Below are positions 18,879 through 25,681 of a DNA stretch of 64,000 bases, one piece after another; positions within the stretch are counted from its first letter, which is position 1, and the number at the start of each line of letters is the position of its first letter. Origin of the DNA: Novosphingobium panipatense. GTDB lineage: Bacteria > Pseudomonadota > Alphaproteobacteria > Sphingomonadales > Sphingomonadaceae. A program made the position numbers and the translations under genes. The notes beneath the pieces were generated by a model. The model saw nothing but the letters and a program-made list of their open reading frames with translations, ran no database searches and was not told the origin of the DNA. The DNA lies in assembly GCF_002149965.1 (NCBI RefSeq), contig NZ_MSQB01000009.1, positions 1 through 64,000 of the forward strand, in the 5' to 3' direction.

Positions 18879-20794
18879 CAGGCTTCGACCACGAGCGGCG
18901 TGCCCGTCCCCTTCGCCTGGCACGCGAGCACATAGCCTTGCGCCTTGTCGGCGGGCGCAAGGCCGGATTCGACCTCCATCGTCACTTCGCCCTGCAGCAG
19001 CTTGACCACGCAGGCGCCGCATGTGCCCGCACGGCATGCATAGGGGATCTCGACGCCCGCGCCCTCGGCCGCCTCCAGCACGGTCTCGTCCGCGGGCAAG
19101 GCCGCCGACACCCCCGACACGGAGAAGGTCACCGTGCTCGGCGCCACCTCGGCGCTCGGGGCCGGCTTATCCGCTGGCGGGGGCGCGGGCTTGACCTCGA
19201 GATCCTCGTGGTCGGCCGGCAGCGAGGCCGGACCGAACGCCTCGGTGTGCAGCTGCGCTTCGGGGACGCCGAGTTCGGCCAGCACGCCGCGCATCGCGCC
19301 CATCATCGCCGGCGGGCCGCACATATGGATGCGCCGGCTCGCGATCTCCGGCACCGCGGCCAGGATCATCTCGCGCGTGATCGGCCCTTCGGGGCCCATC
19401 CAGACGGTGCCGGGCGCGCGCTGCATCGCGGCGACGACATGGAGGTTGGGAAAACGGCGTTCGAGCCGCTCGAGCTCGTCGCGGAACACGAATTCCTCGG
19501 TCGACCGTGCGCCGTAGAAGAAGAAGATATCACCCTTCCACGCGGTGTCGGTGAGATAGCGCAGCACCGACATCATCGGGGTGATGCCGACCCCGCCCGC
19601 GATCAGCACGATGCTCTGGGCATCCGTTCCCGTGAAGGTGAAGGCGCCGAACGGTCCGCTGACCTTCAGCAGATCGTCGGCGACGACCTTGTCGTGCAGG
19701 TATCGCGAGACCACGCCCTGCTCCTCGCGCTTGACCGTCAGTTCGACATAGGCCCGCTGGGTCGGCGAAGAGGCGATCGTGTAGGAACGGCGCGCGGTCT
19801 TGCCCGCTTCGGGCTCTACCTCGACCTGCAGGAACTGGCCCGGCAGGAAGTCGAACGGCAGCCGGTCGGCGGCCGGGTCCGCGAGCCGGAAGGTCAGCAC
19901 GCTCGGCGTCTCTCGCACGATCTGGACCACGCGCAGCTGCCCCGCCCAGCTTTTGGGCTTGCGCAGCGAAGCCCCAGCGGGCGCGGCCGCATTGCTCGGC
20001 GCGAGCCCGGCGCTGTCGGCAACGGGGGCAGGCGCGGGCGCAACCCTGGTAGCGGGCTGGGCAGCCTTCGGCTCCGGCTTTGTCAATGTCTTGCCGGTGG
20101 GGACACCACCGGCGATCGCCCCGATCCGCCGGAGGCGGAAGATCTGCAGCGCGATCAGCGTGGCGCTCACCAGCCCCAGGAAGAGCATGAGAAGCAGGTG
20201 CGAGGGCGAGATGCCGAACCAGTGATCGGCATGGCCGGGCGCGGCCTGGTCGATGTCGAGCTGATCGCGCAGCCAGGCAAGCCCGACCTCCCGGGGCGGC
20301 TGCAAGCCGCCGATCGCGCCCTGCGCGGCGGTGCCGGACCGGAACAGGTCGGTTCCCTCGCGCAGGCGGCGCGCCGCATCGAGCCGGGCCGAGACCGTGG
20401 TTGCACGCGCGCCGTCGGCCGAGGCGGCGTTGATCATCGCTAGGCCCGTGCTTACCCGTTCGCCAGCCTGCGCAGCGACCCGCTGCCTCGCCGCTTCGTC
20501 GAGCGCGGGAAAGGCGAGCAGCTGCGAGATGAAGCCGGTCCGGCGCGATTCGTGGCCGTGCTCATTCTCCCCTTCCCCATTGATCATGCGATCCATCATG
20601 GGGTTCATCATCTTCGCCATGTCCGACGACCCCGACGATGCCGGTGCGGACATGCCCCCGCCGGCCGGCATGCCTGCGCCATGATGCGCGGCATGATCCT
20701 CGCCCTCCTGCGCGCCCGCGCCCGCGGACAGGCTGAGAGCGATTGCGCAGCCGAGGCTCAAGCGTCGAAGGCTGATCCGCCTGGACATCCTCAT
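18878..20794 (-). CDS. Membrane-anchored FNR-type flavoprotein with 2Fe-2S ferredoxin domain and His/Met-rich exported domain
   Basis: The 638-residue protein has an unusual layout. The signal peptide (cleavage near AGAGA-QEG) is followed by a His/Met-rich exported segment (HAAHHGAGM…MMNPMMDRM) and a helical region to about residue 195. One membrane helix (LLLMLFLGLVSATLIALQIF) and a Pro/Ala linker follow. The cytosolic half carries a ferredoxin-reductase module with FAD motif RSYTIASSP, NAD(P) motifs GGVGITPMMSV and MCGPPAMM. A plant-type [2Fe-2S] domain ends the protein (CRAGTCGACV … LACQ). NAD(P)H oxidation would feed electrons to the cytochrome b-like partner. The start is at 20794 or 20788; both have purine-rich upstream sequence. 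It is the third gene after merR in this operon. Confidence 0.88.
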   Translation of the reverse strand: MRMSRRISLRRLSLGCAIALSLSAGAGAQEGEDHAAHHGAGMPAGGGMSAPASSGSSDMAKMMNPMMDRMINGEGENEHGHESRRTGFISQLLAFPALDEAARQRVAAQAGERVSTGLAMINAASADGARATTVSARLDAARRLREGTDLFRSGTAAQGAIGGLQPPREVGLAWLRDQLDIDQAAPGHADHWFGISPSHLLLMLFLGLVSATLIALQIFRLRRIGAIAGGVPTGKTLTKPEPKAAQPATRVAPAPAPVADSAGLAPSNAAAPAGASLRKPKSWAGQLRVVQIVRETPSVLTFRLADPAADRLPFDFLPGQFLQVEVEPEAGKTARRSYTIASSPTQRAYVELTVKREEQGVVSRYLHDKVVADDLLKVSGPFGAFTFTGTDAQSIVLIAGGVGITPMMSVLRYLTDTAWKGDIFFFYGARSTEEFVFRDELERLERRFPNLHVVAAMQRAPGTVWMGPEGPITREMILAAVPEIASRRIHMCGPPAMMGAMRGVLAELGVPEAQLHTEAFGPASLPADHEDLEVKPAPPPADKPAPSAEVAPSTVTFSVSGVSAALPADETVLEAAEGAGVEIPYACRAGTCGACVVKLLQGEVTMEVESGLAPADKAQGYVLACQAKGTGTPLVVEA

Positions 20795-20811
20795 CCCCTT
20801 TTTCAGCGCGC

Positions 20812-21132
20812 TTACATATCCTTCATCGGCATCGCCGCATTGCCCGGCGCGGGATCGGGTGCCGGCGCGGTCTGGTTGCCGGCCCCGGCGCGCATCGCGT
20901 CATGGTCCATCGCCTGACGGTGATGCCGCTCCATCTCGGCCTGGTTGCTCATCGCGTCCATCGGCGCCGCGTCTGCAGCGTTGCCGCTGTCGGTCAGGAC
21001 CGGGGTGGCGGCGACGCTGTTCGCCGCGGGCGGCACCGTCTGGTCGGCCTGGCGGTCGCAGCCCGAAAGCGCGAGCGCCAGCAACAGGCTTCCGCCGACA
21101 AGCGGAAGGGCTTTTTTCGCATGGTCGATCAT
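20812..21132 (-). CDS. Small His/Met-rich lipoprotein
   Basis: The protein has 106 residues. A signal peptide with lipobox LALSGC (Cys near residue 25) is followed by a disordered Ala/Pro/Asn-rich chain with metal-ligand clusters (MSNQAEMERHHRQAMDHDAM and a final AMPMKDM). It is probably a periplasmic copper-binding lipoprotein anchored in the outer or inner membrane. It lies 17 bp upstream of the reductase gene whose exported domain has similar His/Met clusters. No named family is recognised. Confidence 0.7.
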   Translation of the reverse strand: MIDHAKKALPLVGGSLLLALALSGCDRQADQTVPPAANSVAATPVLTDSGNAADAAPMDAMSNQAEMERHHRQAMDHDAMRAGAGNQTAPAPDPAPGNAAMPMKDM

Positions 21133-21190
21133 AGCTTGCTCCTTGGCTTGAAAACTGTGTCCGGGCGCCAGGGCTGGCGCCCGGACCGGA

Positions 21191-21412
21191 TCATTGCGCG
21201 TTGCGCAGGATCTGAAGGCACCGGTCGTGCGAGAGGTTCATCGGGTTGCGCCCCTGCCCCTTCATCTCGCCATGATCATGCGGCGTCTGGAGACCCATAT
21301 TGCCCTCCATCGCCCGGCAACTCTCGACCTGCGCCGAGGTCGGCCGCGTGGTTACACAGGCGCCCAGAAGCAGCGCCGGCGTGAGGACGCCGATCAAACG
21401 CATTTTCTTCAT
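21191..21412 (-). CDS. Small lipoprotein following merR
   Basis: The protein has 73 residues with lipobox LLLGAC at about residue 19, then a short mature part with two further Cys (ESCRAMEG, HDRCLQIL) and a His/Met element (PHDHGEMKGQG). Its ATG overlaps the merR stop codon (ATGA), so it is translated with the regulator. It is probably a periplasmic metal-binding protein. I do not recognise a family. Confidence 0.65.
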   Translation of the reverse strand: MKKMRLIGVLTPALLLGACVTTRPTSAQVESCRAMEGNMGLQTPHDHGEMKGQGRNPMNLSHDRCLQILRNAQ

Positions 21413-21888
21413 AACAAAACCCCTTTCGCTCGTGGTGATCGTTCGTCCTGCGCTGCCTGATGTTTCTTGTTATGCTGCTGGTCTTTCCGCCGCGCCGTCA
21501 GGAAGGCGAGGATCGGGCAATCGGAGACGGGCACTTCGCCCGGGCATTCGTCGGCGAGCATCCGCAGCATGTCGCGGATATCGGACAGGCGCTCGAGCCG
21601 GGCTTCGGCGTCAGCGATCTTGGCGAGCGTGATATCGAGCACGGCCTGGGCATGCGCGATGTCCGACGCCCTGAGCGCCAGCAACTGCCGGGCCTGTTCG
21701 AGTGTGAAGCCAAGCTCCTGCGCCGAGCGGATGAAATTGACGCGCTCGAGGTCGGTCGCGTCGTAGAGCCTGTAGCCCGCCGCCGTGCGCGCGGGTTCGC
21801 GCAGCAAACCCATCCGCTCATAATAGCGGATCGTGTCGCGGCCCACGCCCGCAGCGGCGGCCAGTTCGCCGATCTTGAAATTGCCCAT
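21409..21888 (-). CDS. MerR-family metal-responsive regulator (CueR/HmrR-like)
   Basis: The 159-residue protein has an N-terminal winged helix (FKIGELAAAAGVGRDTIRYYER, residues 4-25) and wing RTAAGYRLYDATDLERVNFIRSAQ. The dimer helix is followed by the metal loop with two Cys eight apart (ECPGEVPVSDC, about 114-124), the spacing of Cu(I)/Ag(I) sensors. A Lys/Gln/His-rich tail (RRKDQQHNKKHQ) follows. It starts the minus-strand operon of lipoproteins, reductase, cytochromes and Csp, and its own promoter carries a matching dyad operator. Copper specificity is inferred from the loop and context. Confidence 0.88.
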   Translation of the reverse strand: MGNFKIGELAAAAGVGRDTIRYYERMGLLREPARTAAGYRLYDATDLERVNFIRSAQELGFTLEQARQLLALRASDIAHAQAVLDITLAKIADAEARLERLSDIRDMLRMLADECPGEVPVSDCPILAFLTARRKDQQHNKKHQAAQDERSPRAKGVLL

Positions 21889-21903
21889 GTCATCCGCTCG
21901 ATC

Positions 21904-21935
21904 ATCATGCCGGTTGGACCATGGTCCAGGGTCAA
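21904..21935 (-). promoter_or_regulatory. MerR-type promoter with perfect dyad operator
   Basis: On the minus strand a -35 box TTGACC (21930-21935) is separated by 20 bp from CATGAT (21904-21909). A perfect 14-bp palindrome TGGACCATGGTCCA (21915-21928) fills the spacer. An over-long spacer with a central dyad is the signature of promoters that MerR proteins untwist. It fires towards merR, whose start is 16 bp downstream of the -10 box, and so would control the whole operon down to the Csp gene. Confidence 0.8.
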
Positions 21936-22032
21936 GCGGTTCGCTTTGACCCCGAACGGTCCGTTGCCGCCGCCAGCCCGCTGCCCCGACGTCTCGCGTC
22001 AGGGCAGCTTGTGCCGCCGGGCCACCGGCTCG

Positions 22033-22389
22033 TCAGTTCTTGCGAAGCTCGACGATGTCGTGCTTGGCAGGCGTGCCGTCGGCGACGGACACGTGCGCGA
22101 AGTGATCATCGAAGATATGATCGATCGTCACATGGCCGATGAGCTGGCGGTGATAAGTCGGCGCCACGCCTTTGGACGGACCCGGATGGGTCACAACGCG
22201 ATAGACCTCGAGCTTCTGGCCGACCTCGGCGCCATCGGCCTTGCCGATGCAGACGACCGTGCCGTTGCTGCCCGTGTCAACGATCGAGCCGCGCATGAAG
22301 AAGGTATGTCCGATACCCTGAGCGAATGAAGGGACCGCTGCGAGCATCGAGATGCCGGCGAGCGCAACCATGATGGAGTTCTTGATCAT
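22033..22389 (-). CDS. Exported protein of unknown function
   Basis: The 118-residue protein starts at 22389 (AGGAG about 8 bases upstream). A signal peptide ending PSFA-QG is followed by a beta-rich domain of about 95 residues (GSIVDTGSNGTVVCIGKADG … HIFDDHFAHVSVADG) with one Cys and several His. It lies between merR and copper locus II, on the strand of the merR operon but upstream of its promoter, so it has its own transcription unit. No family is recognised. Confidence 0.6.
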   Translation of the reverse strand: MIKNSIMVALAGISMLAAVPSFAQGIGHTFFMRGSIVDTGSNGTVVCIGKADGAEVGQKLEVYRVVTHPGPSKGVAPTYHRQLIGHVTIDHIFDDHFAHVSVADGTPAKHDIVELRKN

Positions 22390-22748
22390 CTTGGACTCCT
22401 CTGAGAAGTGTTGAACACTGCCGCTCGATCTCTCGAGGGGAAGACTTTGTTTCTTCGCCTTCAGGAGTATGGTCCCTGGTCCAAGCTCGGTATACGTATT
22501 GTTCGCAGCGACTGTCGGTTTGAGTAGATCCCCCGGGACCGTCGTTGATTTGTCCGTACCTCGCCAAACGGATGGCACCTGCCGCCTCCTCGGTGGGCGT
22601 CGTCCAGCATTGGTTGCAACTGATCTGTCCGGGTGCGCCCACTTGGTTCCGGGCACCTTTTGCAGATGTGGTGGGTTACGCCGTTTCCCCCCAACCGTGA
22701 GGGCTCCGCCTTCACGGTGCGTATTACCTAGGGGCAACAAAGGAGACG
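22390..22748. other. Gene-free stretch between the exported protein and copper locus II
   Basis: These 359 bp contain no credible gene. They hold the divergent upstream regions of the 22033-22389 gene and of the DUF305 gene. A decayed dyad TGGTCCCTGGTCCA (22470-22483) is seen without suitable promoter boxes. A strong hairpin lies near the right end and is listed separately. Confidence 0.5.
22694..22718. other. 25-bp near-perfect hairpin upstream of the DUF305 gene
   Basis: ACCGTGAGGGC pairs with GCCTTCACGGT around a TCC loop, an 11-bp stem with a single G-T pair. It lies about 30 bp upstream of the first gene of copper locus II. No T-run follows. It could act as an attenuator or leader structure, or mark an old element end. 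Confidence 0.5.
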
Positions 22749-23141
22749 ATGATGAAAAGATCAGGAATGGCGTTCGCTCCCCTCTTACTGCTGGCCGCCG
22801 GCCCGGTCCTCGCCCAGGAGGCCATGCACGGCATGGATCATGGCAAGATGGGCCACTCCGACACGGGCATGATGAAACCGACACCCGCCAATCCATACCC
22901 GCGTGCCGAAATGGAGATGCATCGTAAGATGATGTCGGCCGTTGGCACCGATGCGACCGAGACCTGGGCCCGCAAGATGATCGAGCATCACCGCGGCGCG
23001 ATCGCCATGTCACAGATCGTGCTCCGCGAAACGCGCGACGCCAAGGTTCGCGACATGGCCACCAAGAGCTCTGCCGAACAGCGACGCGAAATCGACGAAC
23101 TGCAAGCCTGGCTGCGTGAGCATGGCAAGCGGACACAGTGA
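22749..23141 (+). CDS. DUF305 exported protein
   Basis: The 130-residue protein begins at 22749 or 22752 with GGAG upstream. The signal peptide ends VLAQEA. A His/Met segment (MHGMDHGKMGHSDTGMM) follows, then the DUF305 helical domain with its signature MIEHHRGAIAMSQIVL and TKSSAEQRREIDELQAWL. DUF305 proteins are ferritin-like helical periplasmic proteins common in copper and silver loci. The His pair and Met suggest metal binding, but a reaction is not established. It is first in the plus-strand cus operon and has a distant relative at 36213-36611. Confidence 0.85.
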   Translation: MMKRSGMAFAPLLLLAAGPVLAQEAMHGMDHGKMGHSDTGMMKPTPANPYPRAEMEMHRKMMSAVGTDATETWARKMIEHHRGAIAMSQIVLRETRDAKVRDMATKSSAEQRREIDELQAWLREHGKRTQ

Positions 23142-23168
23142 CCGAAGCAGGAACTTGAGATTCGAAAG

Positions 23169-23606
23169 ATGAAGAAGCAGGCGATCGCGGCGCTGGCCGC
23201 CATCTTCATGGCGACAGCGGCCAGCTCTGCGACGCCGATCCTCGTGCATCGCGATCCCGGCTGTGGCTGCTGCGAAAAGTGGGCCGCGCAGATCCGCGCA
23301 CAGTTCAAGCGTTCCGTCACGATCGTCGACGACCGCTCGCGATCTTCCTTCCAGCGCTCGCATGGTGTGCCGCTGCGTCTCGCCTCCTGCCACACCGCCG
23401 TGATCGACGGCATGGTGTTCGAGGGGCATGTGCCCATCAATGACATCAAGCGGGTTCTGGCAGTGCGCCCGCGCGGGGTGGCTGGCCTTGCCGTTGCGGG
23501 AATGCCTTTGGGATCACCGGGCATGGAGATCCCCAGTCAGCCGGCACAGTCCTATCAGGTGGTAGCATTCGGCCCGTCTGGCCAGCGCGTGTTCGCAAGG
23601 CACTGA
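23169..23606 (+). CDS. DUF411 metal-binding protein
   Basis: The 145-residue exported protein has a signal peptide (AALAAIFMATAASSA) and a thioredoxin-like fold with the family's cysteine cluster HRDPGCGCCEKW (residues 27-38). It carries the downstream motifs PLRLASCHTAVIDG, EGHVPINDI and MPLGSPGMEIP. DUF411/CopG-like proteins are regularly encoded with cus and cop genes and are thought to bind or reduce copper in the periplasm. The gene is 27 bp after DUF305 in the same direction. It appears complete. Confidence 0.88.
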   Translation: MKKQAIAALAAIFMATAASSATPILVHRDPGCGCCEKWAAQIRAQFKRSVTIVDDRSRSSFQRSHGVPLRLASCHTAVIDGMVFEGHVPINDIKRVLAVRPRGVAGLAVAGMPLGSPGMEIPSQPAQSYQVVAFGPSGQRVFARH

Positions 23607-23657
23607 GGGGAAAGCTCCATTTGTAACTTCGGTTCCAGCGCGCTAGAATAGTCGTTC

Positions 23658-24020
23658 GTGAAACGCCTGCTCGCGCTTCTGCTCGTCATCGGAGCGCTGT
23701 CCGGTCTCTTCGGAGCCGAGATGGCGGCCGCGCACAGCGTGCCTGAGGCGGCAGGCGCGCCGCTGGCCAAGGGCATGGATGCGGACTGCATGGCGATGAT
23801 GGCCAAGCAGCATCCTGCGCCCAGCGAAAAGCCTTGCAAGGGCCTGACGCTCGATTGCATCGCCGCGATGGGGTGCGTGATCCCGCTGGTCGCAGCTGAC
23901 CTGACAGGCGGCATTGCGCCTGCGCGTCTCTACGACGCGCCCAGCTTCTGGACGACCGACACGATATTGACCGGCAAGGCGGTTGCGCCCGAGCCGGATC
24001 CTCCCACCAGCCTTGCCTGA
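23658..24020 (+). CDS. Unknown exported Cys/Met-containing protein
   Basis: The 120-residue protein has a GTG start at 23658. After a signal peptide (cleavage near AEMAAA-HS) come three conserved-looking Cys elements: MDADCMAMMAKQH, PCKGLTLDCIAAMGC, then a hydrophobic VIPLVAADL. The arrangement DCMAMM … LDCIAAMGC suggests thiolate and thioether metal ligands. The protein lies within the cus operon between DUF411 and another unknown. It resembles small hypotheticals seen in front of cusC in other metal islands, but I cannot name a family. Confidence 0.65.
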   Translation: MKRLLALLLVIGALSGLFGAEMAAAHSVPEAAGAPLAKGMDADCMAMMAKQHPAPSEKPCKGLTLDCIAAMGCVIPLVAADLTGGIAPARLYDAPSFWTTDTILTGKAVAPEPDPPTSLA

Positions 24021-24036
24021 TTGAACGAGCACGGGC

Positions 24037-24060
24037 TGCGCGCATCGATCGATGCGTGCG
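24037..24060. other. Palindromic hairpin between two small genes
   Basis: A perfect 16-bp palindrome CGCATCGATCGATGCG (24041-24056) is extended by further pairs on both sides. It is followed by a pyrimidine-rich stretch (GGTTTCCTTCTTTTC) before the next gene. It could be a weak intrinsic terminator or attenuator inside the cus operon. Confidence 0.45.
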
Positions 24061-24097
24061 CGCCCGGTTTCCTTCTTTTCAGTCAAAGGTTTTCGTG

Positions 24098-24355
24098 ATG
24101 ATCAAACTGCTTCCGGCCGCCCTTGTGGCGGCCCTCAGTCTCGCCGCGCCTGCGCTTGCAACCGACGCGAGCCGCACGCCGCAAGGCCATTGGGAATGGC
24201 GGTCGGCGCCGCAATATGGTCCGCGGGCGACTGGCCCTGCGCGTGTCCGCATATGGGTGCCCGACAGCCGGGACATGGCCAGCTGCGATTGCGCGATGAT
24301 GCAGGCAAGCGCCGCCGACTGCATGCGCGGCGCAGTCAGGTCGGACAAGGGCTAA
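24098..24355 (+). CDS. Small exported protein of unknown function
   Basis: The 85-residue protein starts at 24098. A signal peptide ending PALA-TD is followed by a short basic, aromatic chain (GHWEWRSAPQYGPR) and a Cys/Met end (SCDCAMMQASAADCM) with three cysteines. It is encoded in the cus operon just upstream of cusC. No family is recognised; metal binding is inferred from the Cys-x-Cys-x-Met-Met motif. Confidence 0.6.
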   Translation: MIKLLPAALVAALSLAAPALATDASRTPQGHWEWRSAPQYGPRATGPARVRIWVPDSRDMASCDCAMMQASAADCMRGAVRSDKG

Positions 24356-24368
24356 ACCCGCTCCGGAG

Positions 24369-24393
24369 CGGCGCGTCACATCTTGGCGCGCCG
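24369..24393. other. Intercistronic hairpin upstream of cusC
   Basis: CGGCGCG (24369-24375) pairs with CGCGCCG (24387-24393) across an 11-base loop. It lies between the stop of the small exported protein and the cusC start. There is no T-run, so a role in mRNA stability or segmental expression is more likely than termination. Confidence 0.4.
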
Positions 24394-24418
24394 CCTCTGT
24401 CATGAGGGGATGATATCC

Positions 24419-25681
24419 ATGATCATGATGCCGAGGCGCGCTGTGCGACGCCTGTTGCTCTCTATCGGTGCGACGCTTGCGAGCGCCTGGGCCGTGCCGG
24501 TGTCGGCCGGCCCGCTCACCTACGAGCAGGCAGTGAGGCTCGCTGCCGCCAACGCGCCAAGCCTCAAGGCGCGCGCGGCGGCGACAGCCGGCGCCCGCTC
24601 TTCGGCGGTCGCGGCCGATCGCCTGCCCGATCCGACGCTCGACCTGGGCCTGCAGAACTTCCCGGTGAGCGGCCCCAATGCCGGCAGCTTCACGCGCGAC
24701 GATTTCACTATGGCGACGATCGGGTTCAGCCAGACCTTCCCCAATCTCGCCAAGCGCCATGCACGCGCCGCGCGCGCCGCGGCCGATATCGGTATCGCCG
24801 AGGCGGGCGAGCTGGTCGAAGGCCGCAACGTGCGGCTCGAGACCGCCCTCGCCTGGGTCGATCTCTATTATGGAGAACGCCGGCTCCGGCAGCTCGACCT
24901 GCTCGATGCCAGCCTCGACGACCTGCAGAAGACCGTGACCGCACGCCTGGCGTCGGGCAGCGCGCGCCCGAGCCAGGCGCTCGAGCCCGACCAGCTCCGC
25001 GCCGCCATCGCCGATCGCCGCGCCGAGATGGCTGCGGTGGTGGCGCAGGCGCGGGCCCGGCTCGCGCGCTATACCGGCGACCCCGACCCGCAGGCGACGG
25101 GCGACCCGCCGATGCTCGATGTCGATCCGATCCGGCTGCGGGCCGGGATCGATGCGCTTCCCGCCCTGCGCGCGCAGGACGCGCGGATCGCAGTCGCCGA
25201 AGCGGACGTGCGTCTCGCGCGCGCCGACAAGCGCCCCGACTGGAAGGTCGGCGTCACCTATGGCCGGCGCGATCCCATGTACGGCGACATGGCCTCGGTC
25301 GGCGTGTCGATCGACCTGCCGCTGTTCGCCGGCAAGCGCCAGAACCCCAGGATCGCTGCAAGCGAGAGCCTTGCGCAAGGGGGTCGGTTCGACCGCGAGG
25401 CGATCCGCCGCGAGCTGGTGGCGCAGCTCGACGCCGATCTCGCAGACCATGCCATGCATCTCTCCCGGTTGCGCAATGCCCGCGAGACGCTGGTGCCACT
25501 CGCCAGGCACCGCGCCGAGCTCGACCGCGACAGCTATGGCGCCGGCAAGCTCGACCTTGGCGCCGCGCTGCTCACGACGCTCGGGCTCGCGGAGGCCGAG
25601 GTCGAGGCGCTCAACCGCGAAGCCGACGTCGCGCGCGACGCGGTCCGCATCACTATCACCTATGGGGAGGAGCGGCCATGA
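24419..25681 (+). CDS. cusC: CusC-type outer-membrane efflux channel (TolC family)
   Basis: The 420-residue protein starts at 24419, nine bases after GAGGGG. The signal peptide ends VPVSA-GP. Two outer-membrane factor repeats follow: the first begins LTYEQAVRLAAANAPSLKAR, the second near ALRAQDARIAVAEADVRLAR with the typical DWKVGVTYGRRDPM…VSIDLPLF strand region. There is no lipobox Cys, unlike E. coli CusC. It would form the trimeric exit duct for CusBA. The stop overlaps cusB by ATGA. Copper locus I lacks an equivalent gene. Confidence 0.88.
   Translation: MIMMPRRAVRRLLLSIGATLASAWAVPVSAGPLTYEQAVRLAAANAPSLKARAAATAGARSSAVAADRLPDPTLDLGLQNFPVSGPNAGSFTRDDFTMATIGFSQTFPNLAKRHARAARAAADIGIAEAGELVEGRNVRLETALAWVDLYYGERRLRQLDLLDASLDDLQKTVTARLASGSARPSQALEPDQLRAAIADRRAEMAAVVAQARARLARYTGDPDPQATGDPPMLDVDPIRLRAGIDALPALRAQDARIAVAEADVRLARADKRPDWKVGVTYGRRDPMYGDMASVGVSIDLPLFAGKRQNPRIAASESLAQGGRFDREAIRRELVAQLDADLADHAMHLSRLRNARETLVPLARHRAELDRDSYGAGKLDLGAALLTTLGLAEAEVEALNREADVARDAVRITITYGEERP

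Noticed and set aside
18938..20443. A 501-codon plus-strand frame opposite the reductase gene
   Set aside because: The minus-strand frame has FAD, NAD(P) and 2Fe-2S motifs; the plus-strand translation has no recognisable fold and extreme Arg content.
22470..22483. TGGTCCCTGGTCCA as a second MerR operator
   Set aside because: It resembles the dyad at 21915 but is only partly symmetric and has no -35/-10 boxes at suitable distance on either strand.
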